Source of the DNA: Planococcus citri
Lineage: Eukaryota > Arthropoda > Insecta > Hemiptera > Pseudococcidae
Direction of reading: 5' to 3'
Assembly (NCBI RefSeq): GCF_950023065.1
Contig: NC_088679.1
Location: 63,674,001 to 63,738,000 of the forward strand
DNA length: 64,000 nucleotides
Position 1 is the first letter of the stretch. Each line of letters starts with the position of its first letter. The notes under the pieces are model-generated. The model saw only the letters and a program-made list of their open reading frames with translations, was not told the DNA's origin and did no database searches. Of the stretch, positions 20,228 to 30,570 are shown piece after piece. A program made the translations under genes and the position numbers.

Positions 20228-20479
20228 AGCGCAATGCGTCTGAAGAAGCCAAAATTCATTTTACATGTTTGCACACAATGGGGGAGGGTATGATTTTCAG
20301 TTCATTGCTGATTATTTATGGTCCATGTTGACGGTTGGATTCCAAGCATAATTCTGAATGGTAGCAGAATCATCCAAATGACCAAGGACCGAGTGATATT
20401 CAAGGACACGCTCAATTTTTTCCACAAAAAGTTGGCTGCACTTCCAAAAATGTTTGGCATTGAAAACATAAGGAAGGGG
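20228..20479 (+). pseudogene. Polinton DNA polymerase B exonuclease-region fragment
   Basis: Short frames include FAHNGGGYDFQFIADYL, then after a frameshift ILNGSRIIQMTKDRVIFKD and LAALPKMFGIENI. The order H-N-x3-YD ... ILNGSK-like ... FKDTLNF ... LPKxFG is that of the 3'-5' exonuclease (proofreading) part of Polinton-type protein-primed polymerase B. It ends at a GTGAGT donor-like site. Broken by at least one frameshift. Confidence 0.6.
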
Positions 20480-20571
20480 TGAGTTTCATAATTTCATCAA
20501 ATCTTTAATTTTTTTTTTTTTTGAATCATAATAATGTACATCGGCCAATATCTACTTAAACTAATTACTCT

Positions 20572-20800
20572 AAAAAGTACTCCAGAGCAATTCAACATTT
20601 ATGAGTGACGAGTCATTAAAAGTCCACGTTACCAAAATTGAGATGGCTATAGGAAGGCGCTCAGAGGACAAATTTTAATCACCACCTTTCGATGAATTTT
20701 GTGGCAAAAAGAAGAAAAGTATGCTAACAGTAGTAAATCCAAACGACTCCCTCTGTTTACCAAGAGCTATAGCCTTGAGTATGGCATTATAATTATCAAA
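20572..20800 (+). pseudogene. Polinton polymerase B N-terminal fragment, copy 2
   Basis: Matches the split copy at 16.7/19.2 kb and the one at 22.6 kb: CAGAGCAATTCAACATTTATG, GAGATGGCTATAGGAAGG, then a KKKKSMLTVVN...SLCLPRAIA-like frame. Here GGCTATAGGAAGG is uninterrupted, showing the empty insertion site of the fold-back element. Frameshifts break the peptide. Confidence 0.6.
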
Positions 20801-20811
20801 TCACAAATAAG

Positions 20812-21081
20812 TATGGGGAGGCTGCACAACTGAAGGCTATTGCCGACCATTGGTACACACATGACAATAAAAATAGTACGAATTCACTCGTAGACATCCA
20901 CGACCTTGAAGTAGAAACCCGACCAGTCAACCCCGGTGCACGTCCCAATATTCAGGGATCGTACACACTCTTACGCGACCATTTCAATACGTCTGAAGAA
21001 ACAGTCAAGACCTTGAAAAAACAACTCAGGTCTCTGTCCAACAATAGGTCACAACGCTACCAGACACTATCTTTTTTTTAA
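20812..21081 (+). CDS. Met-less 89-codon open frame, unknown
   Basis: The frame begins right after AAATAAG, which could be a splice acceptor, and reads YGEAAQLKAIADHWYTHD, DIHDLEVETRPVNPGARP, then NIQGSYTLLRDHFNTSEETV and a basic end before TAA. It lies between two polymerase B fragments, so it may be another Polinton gene remnant, but I cannot assign it. The composition is clearly protein-like. Confidence 0.4.
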   Translation, partial: YGEAAQLKAIADHWYTHDNKNSTNSLVDIHDLEVETRPVNPGARPNIQGSYTLLRDHFNTSEETVKTLKKQLRSLSNNRSQRYQTLSFF

Positions 21082-21249
21082 AAATTGAGCGGTTAATATG
21101 GATTATGAAAATATTGATTATGAATTGATTACTCTAATGTTCATCATGCTGGTAAGTAGGAAATTCTTCAAAATTTTGTGTCTTCATCTTTTTTGTTACT
21201 GTTACTCTTTTTTCACAAATTTCCTTTTGAATGTGCAACTATATTGTGA

Positions 21250-21640
21250 TATTCTTAAAAATTTTCAACATTATCTCCAGGATTACAAAATAACCGTTTA
21301 TAATGGTGCATACCATAGGGGACGGAAATTTGTATTTGAAGGAGATGTTGAATACACATCGATTTAATATACGGTAACAATCATTACAATGTAATAACAA
21401 GATTACCTGGAGCCTTCAACTGGGGATTCTATTGTCAGAAGTGCAAATGTGGATTTGATCATGTAGATCAACATCCATGCAAAAATGTCGAAAAGTGTGA
21501 AAAATGTTTAACCCACCCATCTTGTGATAAATCCTTGGATGAAATTTCACGTGGAAGATGTGGTCGATCAATTTATGGAAATGATTGGTGTAAAAAAAAT
21601 ATTCTGCCTAATTTTTCGAGTGCTTAGGCTAGTCCAATGT
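21250..21640 (+). pseudogene. Polinton polymerase B cysteine-rich region, copy 1
   Basis: The frame gives FQHYLQDYKITVYNGA and FEGDVEYTS, then IYGNNHYNVITRLPGAFNW followed by a Cys/His cluster (FYCQKCKCGFDHVD, C-x2-C, C). The HYNVI...GAF...YC-x2-C pattern is the segment before the polymerase domain of Polinton-type PolB. It decays after DEISRGRCGR. A closely related copy is at 23.48 kb. Confidence 0.65.
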
Positions 21641-21658
21641 GGACTAGGCCTAAGCACA
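21617..21658. repeat. Strong hairpin
   Basis: GTGCTTAGGCTAGTCCA, ATG, then TGGACTAGGCCTAAGCAC: 17 paired bases with one bulged G and a 3-nt loop. It lies directly after the polymerase fragment, and the sequence after it (to about 21945) is GC-richer and non-coding, with a smaller inverted pair GTCCGAC/GTCGGAT. Could be a terminator-like or processed hairpin, or a tiny MITE. Confidence 0.5.
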
Positions 21659-21659
21659 C

Positions 21660-21957
21660 TCGCTTGAGCTTCCACTGCGCCGTCTGTATTCTCTTTAGGT
21701 AAGCCGCCCTCCTCCCCCCCCCCGCCGTAATTCACGTCCAAATAGCACGTAGTTCACCTTAATTCAGGAGACGGAAATTATAGTAGGATCTTTAAGAGTA
21801 GTCATCGTAACGACGGGCAGCGGTGAGAAGAAAGTCCGACTTATGTCGGATCTCTTCCTACAACTTGTTAGAGCCGCACTCGACTAAGTTTCAAAGATCC
21901 AGCGCGTAACTGTGGCTCGGGCGTGTACTATAGTCCCCCATATATGTACTAACTAAG
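21660..21957 (+). repeat. Non-coding segment ending in micro-repeat copy 4 (partial)
   Basis: No ORF. At 21909-21945 the right half of the GC-rich micro-repeat is present (TGGCTCGGGCGTGTACTATA, then CCCCCATA). The flank beyond it is shared with the copy at 26.2 kb, so the two places are segmental duplicates. Confidence 0.45.
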
Positions 21958-21959
21958 GG

Positions 21960-22025
21960 GGCCATGAGTTCGCGGAGGCTATCCTTGGAAAATACGGGGA
22001 TTTCACTCCCAAAATGTTGAAAATT
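21960..22025 (+). CDS. Short exon, duplicated at 26.32 kb
   Basis: The frame GHEFAEAILGKYGDFTPKM ends with LKI at a consensus donor (ATT/GTAAGT). An almost identical block sits at 26317-26389 with the same donor. Conservation of the frame in both copies suggests a real exon of an unidentified gene. The start and upstream exon are not visible, because the GC-rich micro-repeat lies immediately upstream. Confidence 0.35.
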
Positions 22026-22329
22026 GTAAGTATAAATTTGTAATGTTTTTATTTATACTTACCTGATTTTTAGTTTTATTTGTTTTAATTAATTAGTTTA
22101 TAGCGCAAACTAACGCGAGCGAATACGTTGCGATTATATTGTTGTAATTACGCGAATCGCCTAGCAGGTCGATCTTATAACAGTAGACTCAGAGAAAGCC
22201 TCTCAAAGCATTCGACAAACCCGTTGTCGGGGGTTGCGTAAATTGCCACTTTTACTCTGTTGACGGACGAAGACAATGATACGGGGTTGGTCTCATGGTT
22301 TACCCATGGGCTTTGACAGATATTTTTTC

Positions 22330-22490
22330 ATTTTTTATTTCATATATAGACAAAAAAATGAAATTGAGAAAACGTATCAAGCTACAATAGCTCATACAAT
22401 CTTAAATTCTGCTGGAAAAGTGAGCACTATAGAATATCCCAAATTATAAATTGAAGTTTTGGTTTTACTGTTCTAGACTCATCAAAGTTG
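22330..22490 (+). repeat. Segment duplicated at 27105-27250
   Basis: Shared blocks are GACAAAAAAATGAAATTGAG, CAATCTTAAATTCTGCTGG and AAGTTTTGGTTTTACTGT. About 150 bp, roughly 93% identical by eye. No function recognised. Between the preceding exon and this segment (22026-22329) I see nothing callable. Confidence 0.5.
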
Positions 22491-22529
22491 CTTATGTATG
22501 ACTTCCATTATAATGCAATGAAACAATAT

Positions 22530-23010
22530 CTCATTTAGACTATGTTCGCAAATTTCATCGGACATGGTTCTAGGTAAATGAGTTTGCAAAAGTACTCCAG
22601 AGCAATTCAACATTTATGAGTGATAAGCCATTAAAAGTCCACGTTACCAACATTGAGATGGTGATAGGAAGGGGCTCGAGGGGCAAATTTTTATTACTAC
22701 CATTCAATGAATTCTGTGGCAAAAAGAAGAAAAGTATACTAACAGTAGTAAATCTGAACGACTTCCTCTGTTTACCAAGAGCTATAGCCTTGAGTATGGC
22801 ATTATAATGATCGAATCACAAATAAGAGTCATTATGTGTCGTTGAGACGAAAAGATCATGATTACCTGAAGGAAGCTGCTGAGAAGTTGTGCAATGAAGC
22901 AGGCATTACAATCAATAAAAATGGATCTGGAGTTAATATTCTTAAAATTTCAACATTATCTCCAGGATTACAAAATAACTGTTTATGATGGTGCAGACCA
23001 TAGATGCAGA
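22530..23010 (+). pseudogene. Polinton polymerase B N-terminal fragment, copy 3
   Basis: From 22616 the frame reads SDKPLKVHVTNIEMVIGRG, KFLLLPFNEFCGKKKKS and LNDFLCLPRAIALSMAL. After a stop it continues in other frames with EAAEKLCNEAGITINKNG and FQHYLQDYKITVYDGA (to about 23005), where it breaks. This is the best-preserved N-terminal copy and gives the order of blocks lost in the others. Confidence 0.65.
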
Positions 23011-23420
23011 TCCACCATCCACCACGCCATCTATTGCCAGTTATTTTAAGTGAATTATTATTGCGTAACCGGTGCGTGTGGTTGAATTAAGTAGTAAGTA
23101 ATTTCAATTTTTTTTTTAAATTATGCTTTAGGCGATATTGCCAGTAATTGCCATTATGATCTGCTTGATATGTTTTTGGAAGGATTTGTCATCACCATTG
23201 CTGGTGAGTCACATTTTATATAACATTATTAGTATTACCATTGACTTGATTTTTTTTTTATTACTTTGGGCGTTGCCCTTGTTATTGGTGCATAAATTGA
23301 TTGTGAGTCATCATCATTGCTGGTGAGTCACATTTTATATAACATTATAAGTATTATCATTGACTTAATTTTTTTTTTTTATTACTTTGGAGGTTGCCCT
23401 TGTTATTGGTGTGTAAATTA
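23011..23420. repeat. Short tandem duplication, otherwise non-coding
   Basis: About 115 bp are repeated in tandem: 23186-23300 and 23300-23412 both contain TCACCATTGCTGG- or TCATCATTGCTGG-, then TGAGTCACATTTTATATAAC, CATTGACTT and a T run followed by ATTACTTTGG. No gene. Confidence 0.5.
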
Positions 23421-23870
23421 ATCAAGAGTATGGCATACAATGATCGAATCACAAATAAGAGTGCTGCAGACTGTAGGGGATGGAAATTTGTATTTGAAGG
23501 AGATGTCGAATGTAACAAATATGTACATCGGTTTAATATATGGTAACAATCATTACAATGTAATAACAAGATTACCTGGAGCCTTCAACTGGGAATTCTA
23601 TTGTTGAAAGTGTAAACGTGGATTTGATCATGTAGATCGACATCCATGTAAAAATGTTGAAAAGTGTGGAAAATGTTTAACCCACCCATCTTGTGATAAA
23701 TCCTTGGATGAAATTTCACGTGGAAGATGTGGTCGATCATTTTATGGAGATGATTGCTACAAGAATCACACAGAACCCTACCCATTTTTTGAAAATGAGA
23801 AAACTGTATGTCAAGAAATTAAATTTTGCAAGCTTTGCCATAAAGAATACTCTTCAACCAATAAATAACG
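23420..23870 (+). pseudogene. Polinton polymerase B cysteine-rich region, copy 2
   Basis: A long frame reads IYGNNHYNVITRLPGAFNW, then CKRGFDHVDRHPCKN, C-x2-C-LTHPSCDKS, RGRCGRSFYGDDCYKNH and CQEIKFCKLCHKEY, ending in TAA. One UGA interrupts the first Cys pair. The string of Cys/His pairs before the polymerase active site is the usual signature of Polinton-type PolB. It extends about 80 codons further than the copy at 21.3 kb. No palm domain follows. Confidence 0.65.
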
Positions 23871-24221
23871 AGCTTGGAAATTAAATCATAAAATACTAAG
23901 CTAAACTAAAATTATAATTTACGCATTATGAAACAGTGGTGCGTAACAATGTATACAGATATTGTTGGAGGCCATGGCGAAAAATAATGCCATGCTAGCG
24001 AAGATGATCGGTCAGCCGACAAAGAGTGAATTTAACTACTTAAAATATGTAAAGAAGTAGTTTTAAAACTTTTATGACAGTAACTAATCATAATCACCCT
24101 TGTTTTTCAACAGAAAACTGTAACTACAATTGGGGTTGCTGAAGAAGAAGTAGTAACCTCAGCTGTGGCTTTGATTTGCTGGGCAGTGACTTGTGACTGG
24201 ATGATGATGTAGGTACATGAA

Positions 24222-24405
24222 ACAGGTGTGTAGGAGTATGTGTGATCATGTCGGACAATTCAAGAGCCTTTTGTGTTACATTTGACTCGACCTAATGGAA
24301 CTCCAGGTATATGGAAGTAGGTACATGAAACAGGTGTGTAGGAGTATGTGTGATCATGTTGGACAATTCAAGAGCCTTTTGTGTTACATTTGACTCATTA
24401 TTTTT
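24222..24405 (+). repeat. Tandem repeat of about 108 bp (also at 26428-26650 and 25284-25325)
   Basis: Units contain GAAACAGGTGTGTAGGAGTA, TGTGATCATGT(C/T)GGACAATTC and CCTTTTGTGTTACATTTGAC, then CTAATGGAACTCCAGGTAT. Two units are here, two at 26.4-26.65 kb and part of one at 25.28 kb. The pair flanks the Myb-like gene region, which suggests segmental duplication. Non-coding. 23871-24221 holds no supported gene. Confidence 0.6.
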
Positions 24406-24533
24406 TCGATAGCTCGTAGCCGTTCGACGTTCGTTATCGTTTGTTCAGTGATCTTTGTTGTGATTTTGTTGGTATTGAGAAAATTACCAAACATGAGTAT
24501 GCCGAGCCTGTCAGATGACCCATTGGGCTTCTT

Positions 24534-25058
24534 ATGGAAACCATCCGTCAAGTTAGCAAGGAGCAACTCTGTAGTCAGAAGGAAGACATCCAAAAACATG
24601 AGGACAGGAAACCACTTCTAAAAGAAACAGATATGGAGTACAGGTCACTACATACAGAAGAAGACATTCAACAGCCGGAGGATTTGCAACACTCGATGGC
24701 GGAGGTCACCAACTTGCTTTGTGAAAAGGGTGAGAGCGGATCTGGCAATGCAGCGGAGAAATTGCAAAGCGCCTATCCTCGTCGCTTGCGTTCATGGAAT
24801 AATCGCGACCAATATAACAGTGGCAGCAGCCGAGAAAATGTAGAGCGACCAGTGTCGTGGACGAAGCGAATGAACGAGATATTATCTCAAGTATTCAAAG
24901 AAGAACTGGGAGATAAAAAATTACCTGTGACAAAGGACAAGATTCGAGATTGTATAAGTAAATTTAAAGCTGCTAATCTGCCTGCAGTTTCCGAACAAAG
25001 CGTAAAGTGCACGTTGAGGAACATCAGAAAAGGAGAACGCAAATTGTTTACAAAATAG
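24534..25058 (+). CDS. Myb/SANT-like C-terminal domain protein
   Basis: 174 codons. The N-terminal two thirds are polar and low in complexity. From about residue 108 the frame reads SWTKRMNEILSQVFKEELG, then KKLPVTKDKIRDCISKF and SEQSVKCTLRNIRKGE. This fits the small helical domain (W-[ST]-x2-E/R...F...I...K-LP...I..C...R-[ST]-x3-[IV]K...N) found at the C-terminus of many transposon-linked or domesticated invertebrate proteins. An overlapping ATG frame at 24493 (MSMPSLSDDPLGFLWKP) may be the true N-terminus, with a frameshift or unseen intron between. The upstream sequence has an initiator-like TCAGT. Probably transposon-derived. Confidence 0.5.
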   Translation: METIRQVSKEQLCSQKEDIQKHEDRKPLLKETDMEYRSLHTEEDIQQPEDLQHSMAEVTNLLCEKGESGSGNAAEKLQSAYPRRLRSWNNRDQYNSGSSRENVERPVSWTKRMNEILSQVFKEELGDKKLPVTKDKIRDCISKFKAANLPAVSEQSVKCTLRNIRKGERKLFTK

Positions 25059-25699
25059 GAGCAAAAATGAATCCCGAATATGACAAAACAAATCTCGAAT
25101 ATGTTGAACATGAATCCCGAATCTGACAAAATGAATCTCGAATACCAAGTCTCGAAATATTCTTATTTGTTAAAATGAAAATGATTTTTCTAATTACATA
25201 CCTTATACTATTTTTTTTTCTATTTTATAAAATTATAAATTATTACTAGGAATATTATGATTTTTCAATGTTTCATTTTCTGTGTTACATTTGACTCGAC
25301 CTAATGGAACTCCAGGTATCTGGAAGTGGTTCTCACCAGGTCAGACACATTTCACATCCGCCTTCATATTGTACAAGGGTTCTTGTTAGTTTTCTTTTAA
25401 AAACACTATCGCCATACATGCATGAAAAAAAAATGAAAATACCGAATAGTCAAAAAGTCTGCTATTCTTTTTTACTTCTTACTTTTCAGTCTGATATGGC
25501 GGAATCGAGAAACAAGCCCCATAATTCCGAATACAAAAAAAATGATGAAGTGATCAAAAAAACAACGGAGAAATTGAGAAACCGGCAAATTACGCTTGTA
25601 CATTTTTTGAAAACTATATGATCTTGATGCACGTAAGTTTGCTTTAGGGTGGTAATTTTTTCTAAAAATCATTCGGATTTGATTTTCAAGAGCGTTTGC

Positions 25700-26125
25700 C
25701 TTCGCTGAGTAAGTTTTCTTTTGTAATTTTTGGTTTGTACATGAGGGAGGGTGTATTTTTTTAAATTTCATTTCATAATAAATTCAATACTTATAACTTA
25801 TGGTAATTCAATTGTTCACTTTTTTTTCTTATCAGGTAACTCCAATGAAAATTCATTTGAAATTCTTGGATCACCCGAAACATTATTTAGGAAATTCAAC
25901 GCATTGGCTAATTTTCAATTTCAATTTCTTTATTTGAGATACATGCGGCAGCATGCTGCCATCGTATCAGGTTAAGCATTACATAGATGATTATTCGAAT
26001 ATTTGTTACAACTATATAATAACATTAAAAGACATTATCTGATTATGGTCCTCATGAATATATACAATTGGCATTGGATTCAATTTTGGAAAAACTTGTG
26101 AAAATCAGCCTTCCGATAAAATAGG
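25700..26125 (+). pseudogene. Third copy of the 14.36-kb exon and the 19.7-kb flank
   Basis: The GCTGA/GTAAGTTTTC donor region, the TTTTTGGTTTGTAC block, the acceptor TTATCAG and a NENSFEILGSPETLFRKF frame repeat 14.23-14.44 kb. After NALA the frame continues into unrelated sequence and stops. 26022-26125 (CCTCATGAATATAT, GGATTCAATTTTGGAAAA) is shared with 19.7 kb and reads GPHEYIQLALDSILEKLV in one frame. The ORF at 25304-25621 in between has no support. Confidence 0.5.
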
Positions 26126-26203
26126 CATCACAGTAAGTAATTATTAAAATAAATTTTAAACTAAATGTGTAACGTGTTTTTTTTTAATTTTTGAAATTAA
26201 AAA

Positions 26204-26297
26204 AATGCAGTAGTGGTATATGGGCCCGAACACTTCGCGATCTCCGCGACAGCGCGGGGGAAAAAACACTGAGGCTCGGGCGTGTGCTATAGTGCCC
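26204..26297 (+). repeat. GC-rich micro-repeat, copy 5
   Basis: GCAGTAGTGGTATATGGGCC, CACTTCGCGATCTCCGCGAC, GGGGGAAAAAACACTGAGGC and TCGGGCGTGTGCTATAGTGC. Almost identical to copy 2 including 22 bp of left flank, while its right flank matches copy 4. Confidence 0.6.
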
Positions 26298-26737
26298 AAT
26301 ATACATACTAACTAATGGGGCCATGAGTTCGCGGAGGCTATCCTTGGAAAATACGGGGATTTCACTCCCAGAATGTTGAAAATTGTAAGTAAAAATTTGT
26401 AATGTTTTTATTTATACTTGCCTGAAACAGGTGTGTAGGAGTATGTGTGATCATGTCCGACAATTCAAGAGCCTTTTGTGTTACATTTGACTGGACCTAA
26501 TGGAACTCCAGGTATCTGGAAGTAGGTACATGAAACAGGTGTGTAGGAGTATGTGTGATCATGTTGGACAATTCAAGAGCCTTTTGTGTTACATTTGACT
26601 CGACCTAATCGAACTCCAGGTATCTGGAAGTGGTTATCACCAAGTCAGACACATTTCACATCCACCCTCATATTGTACAGTGATACATTATGCATTTTGA
26701 ACTAGCTCTTTTTATATAAGTATCACCAATTCACTAT

Positions 26738-27060
26738 GTAATACTGTAGGGTAGAACACTGTGAACTAAACTTTTTTCCTTATACAGATTTCTGTAATGT
26801 CATTGGTTTAACCATCTACATTACAAAACAACGTTATCGAAAAAGGTTTCAGGCTAGCTTCTTCCCTATTGGTCTATAGAAATAAGGGTTATTGTATAAA
26901 TATAAGGTGTATTCAGTTAAGAAACTAGTTTATGTTAGAAGCTTAGTGGAATAAACTTCACTGTTCAAAGTACTCTCGTTTCTCTCTTGACTCTGTCTCC
27001 CTAGTCGGCTATTTAGCTAGCCATTATGAGGAAGTCTGTAAGACCATTCAGTTAGTTACC
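26738..27060 (+). mobile_element. Possible solo LTR
   Basis: The segment has the layout of a retrotransposon LTR: TATAAATA at 26895, AATAAA at 26950, then a T/C-rich stretch (CTCTCGTTTCTCTCTTGACT). It could start TGTAATACTG (26738) and end TTACCA (27060). I see no matching target duplication and no retrotransposon gene beside it. Alternatively it is an ordinary promoter and poly(A) region. Confidence 0.3.
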
Positions 27061-27250
27061 ATGGAAGCTAGGTTTTAAGCAGCCTGCGTTTAATTTATAT
27101 TTCACATACAGACAAAAAAATGAAATTGAGAAGACCTATCAAGCTATAATAGCTCACACAATCTTAAATTCTGCTGGAAAAGTGAGTACTATAGAATATC
27201 CCAAATTAGAAATTGAAGTTTTGGTTTTACTGTACTAGACTCATCAAAGT

Positions 27251-29835
27251 TTGCACAAGGCCAACATTCAGGTTTCTATCCAATATTTGATTAAGTATTC
27301 AATTCATAAGAAATTTTTCAACCAGCAAAAATATGGTGGTGATGTAATTATTCCCTAAATTAATTAAATTTCCTTCTTCGCCTTCAAAATGCAAAACAAT
27401 ATCATTAATGTTATGAACTCCTTTCGATATAGGTACATAGATAGGAATAGGATGAACTGGCTGCACAACAATTAACAGTCTTGGTATACAAAAAACCAGA
27501 TGGCAGTGAAGGGGAAAGTTGGATTAAAGACCGATGGATCCAAACATGATTGTGATGTATGAAGTCAAAAGCTACCACTTTGGTATGGTACTATCCTTCA
27601 TTTTGTTATTTTTACCTATATTTTTTTTGATCTCGTAAATAGTTATGCTCGAAAAAATCCGTTTTTTTGTTCAAAACGTCTCAGTTTTTCGAGCATTCTT
27701 TGACATGTTTGGGTCATTTTTATATTTTTTGAGGATCTCGAATTAATTATTTCTCTTAGTTTCTTCATGTGTTGATTTTTTTTTGTTCTTTTATCTTCTT
27801 TTTTTTAGCTCATTGTTTATGTATATCCTTCCATTCTTTCTCTTATAATTTCTTTCTTTCCACCTCAATATGTCCCGATAATTTTTCCAATACACAGTTG
27901 TAAACTGTTCCACTTCTAAACACAAGCAAATTCCACCATCTCGTCGACGTAAAAACGTCGCGAAAAAATAAAACAAAAAACCCTCACCAAACCTACGAGT
28001 ATTACGAACAATTCAATCCCATCACGACGACTGTTTCACCCCCTTCGTACCCTTCAACAAAATCCACCCACGATATGAAAAATTTTCACCAAAACGTCGG
28101 CAAATTATTTTCCATATAAATAAATACATATTGTGTAACGTGTAAATTGATGTTTTTTCAACCACCCCCTCGTTCCTCAGCCCAATCGTAGTATATTTTG
28201 GTACAACACAGGGAACACAATAAACTTGGCGAATTTCTATACACACGATACCATACCAACCATACACACGTCGGAGAGAGGAAACGTAGGTAATGGTGAT
28301 GGAATGCGAATTGAAAAAAGCCCCCGAGAACGTTCTCTCTCTTCCGCTGGTACGAGTATATTTTTTTGAGCGAGCAAAAAAAAACCACCTCGCTTTATAA
28401 AGCCTGCTTCATCTGGTATTTTATACTCCGCACCAGCCTCACTGCTACAGCTTCATCATCGCGGGTTAAATGTATATGTATAGTTGATTCGCGCTTTAGT
28501 GTATGAGAATAGCGAAAGGGCGAGGAGGGGGTAAGGGGGTAAAGGGGGCGCGTATTCGTTAGATATCTGATTCAGTCTTGGAAACGGAAATCGCTTAACC
28601 GACTGAAAGTTGTAAGTTTTAATTTAAAGGTAAGTTACGGGCTGGCAAGTTTTTTCAATGAGAGGTCTCCCTTCTTCACCTGCACCCTTCCTTCGCCGCG
28701 ATGGCAAACGTTGAAGAATTATTTTCCATCCCCCTTTATTTTTTTTCTTCTCTTCTGTACGATTTCCTGCACCAGCGACGTAGAGAGAGCGTTTTCGTCG
28801 TTATTATATTGTAAGTTTTCGCCCGAATGCTAAAAATCACTGCTATACCTATACTTTAACAAATGAATCAAGTAATTGCTCTTTCTCTTCTCGCACCACG
28901 TCATCTATACGAGTCTGAAAAGTGATTTTCGATTTTTAACTAACGCAAAACTCTTCTTCCCCATCACACCTACACATAGACTTTTTAGTTACGCACGTAT
29001 TCTCCCCTCCCCCTCCTTGCGCTCTCATACTATATTATGGTCGTTTTTGGAATCGTACTTTTACACGCTTTTCTATACCTACTCTCACATACGCGAAGCG
29101 ACGTTAAAAGTCTCGCTATAGTAGGTAATTAAGTTGCTCGAAAGCTTTTTAAGGAATTGAGGGGGGTGTGAGGGAGGTAAGTTGTACGAGTAGGTACGAT
29201 GAAGGAAGGTGACGATGTCGCGTAATGACTTCGCATTCGTCGTCATTTTGTGCACCCTTGTCCTCCGTTTCCTTTTACAGATTTTCATTTCATCAGGCAG
29301 CTAGCTAAGTATTAATTTGAAAGCAGCCGAGTCGTTGTTGCAGAGAGTAATTCAAAATTCGAGCGTTAACCTTATATTGCAGTTTTCAACTAATATGTTT
29401 ATTACGACTTGGGTAGTAGTGCGCCTGAGTGTAAAAGATGAGATGATTTCTATACTTGGAAATTGAAACGTGCAACAGTGTTTTAGACTAAAAAATAAAC
29501 AAAATTTGAAAAATTAAACAAATAGGTAGAGTACCTACCTAACAAAAATTATCCACATTATTGAGCTGTTCCTCTATTTTTCGTTTTTGCAATTCTCAAT
29601 TAAAAATCTAAAAAAATGCAAAATTTTGGTAAGGCAAACTCGAGCTATTTTTCGAACAAAGAATAAAAATAGATAGGTAAACGGACCTACCTATCTCAAA
29701 TTAAAAATTTATTTCGATATAGCATAAGGTTTTATTGGGACCATAAAACCATAAGAGAAATAAAAAGTCATAATGAACTGACACAAATATTAATCTCTTG
29801 TTGTCCCCCCCCCCATTCCTCTGTTTTCTAAATAG
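27251..29835. other. About 2.6 kb without recognisable genes
   Basis: Open frames on both strands are short and low in complexity. 28395-28500 has TTTATAAAG followed about 45 nt later by CAGCCTCACTGC, which could be a plus-strand core promoter, and 28600-28640 has two GTAAG donor-like sites, so a non-coding first exon of a gene lying elsewhere is possible. From 29523 the motif TAGGTA...TACCTA begins to recur. Confidence 0.35.
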
Positions 29836-29961
29836 ATGCCGAATAAAGATGAAAAGAAGGAGAACGACAACGAATGGGAATTTCGGATTCGTATTCCATC
29901 CACAGACAAAAATCCATCTCGAATTAGGGTAAATGCCCCCTACGTATATTGGGACCAATGA
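29836..29961 (+). CDS. Small protein related to the 32.1-kb gene (41 aa)
   Basis: ATG lies directly after a C/T-rich tract and TAAATAG acceptor. The peptide reads MPNKDEKKENDNEWEFRI, then RIPSTDKNPSRIRV. The upstream about 90 bp, with GGGACCATAAAAC and AGTCATAATGAACTGAC, and the layout of the peptide match the gene at 32115 (MTEEGKKADTWKFFVRY, PPSEKRPSIV). The frame stops after 41 codons; GGTAAAT near codon 33 may be a donor. Both are single-exon starts after an acceptor. Family unknown. Confidence 0.4.
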   Translation: MPNKDEKKENDNEWEFRIRIPSTDKNPSRIRVNAPYVYWDQ

Positions 29962-30204
29962 TAGTAGGATATTTTTTTTTTTTTTTTTTTTTTGGTGCTT
30001 ATAATTAGAAGATTATTACACCATAGTAGGATATTGGATTTATGATCTGATGAAAATACATCATTACAAATAACAAGAAAAAAAGAAGAATAATACGATA
30101 GTTGAAGTTTTGGAAAACTTCCATTAAAACTTCCATTGACTAGTTGATTATGATGTTCTTCTGGTGACCAATGACCATAATGGTCTGCGAAAAATAAAAA
30201 TATA

Positions 30205-30361
30205 TATCTCACGAATAAGGGAACTCATTTTTGTTGTAACACTTGTCAACTTGGAGAGATGAGTACGCTGTAAATAGTAACTACTTACAGTGTGTAAGTA
30301 GTAACTACTTACGGCGTACTCATCTCTCAAAGTTGACAGGTGTTACAACCAAAATGAGTTT
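30205..30361. repeat. Palindrome of about 157 bp carrying part of a cysteine-rich gene
   Basis: The left half with GAGATGAGTACGCTGTAA and the right half with TTACGGCGTACTCATCTC are inverted copies of about 70 bp around AGTGTGTAAGTAG. The right half continues into a segment similar to the secreted-peptide pseudogene at 63.5 kb, so the palindrome arose by inverting the 5' part of such a gene copy. Confidence 0.65.
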
Positions 30362-30440
30362 CCTGAAGGCGCATTGATTCCCAGATTATTATTTCATGTT
30401 TTACAAAGAAGAAAATTGTGGCGGAAGACATATAACATCG
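30340..30440 (+). pseudogene. Fragment of the cysteine-rich secreted-peptide gene
   Basis: CCTGAAGGCGCATTG, CCAGATTATTATTTCA and GAAAATTGTGGCG in this order match 63540-63622. An internal deletion of about 25 bp and frame changes make it non-coding. Confidence 0.5.
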
Positions 30441-30483
30441 CAGACAAAATGTACCTATTGAAATGAACTATGCAGCTTTGTTT

Positions 30484-30570
30484 CGTTCAAATCGAAGAGG
30501 AGAGTATGAGTTCGTTCAAATCGAAGAGGAGAGTATGAGTTTGTTCAAATCGAAGAGGAGAGTGTGAGTT
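30484..30570 (+). repeat. Short tandem repeat, 3 units of 29-30 bp
   Basis: Three successive units of TTCAAATCGAAGAGGAGAGT followed by (A/G)TGAGTT. The last one has a G for A change. No coding role apparent. Confidence 0.75.

Noticed and set aside
28022..28388. Minus-strand ORFs near 28.0-28.4 kb
   Set aside because: Frames are composed of C/T-rich tract complements and do not resemble any family; the plus strand there looks like a promoter region instead.
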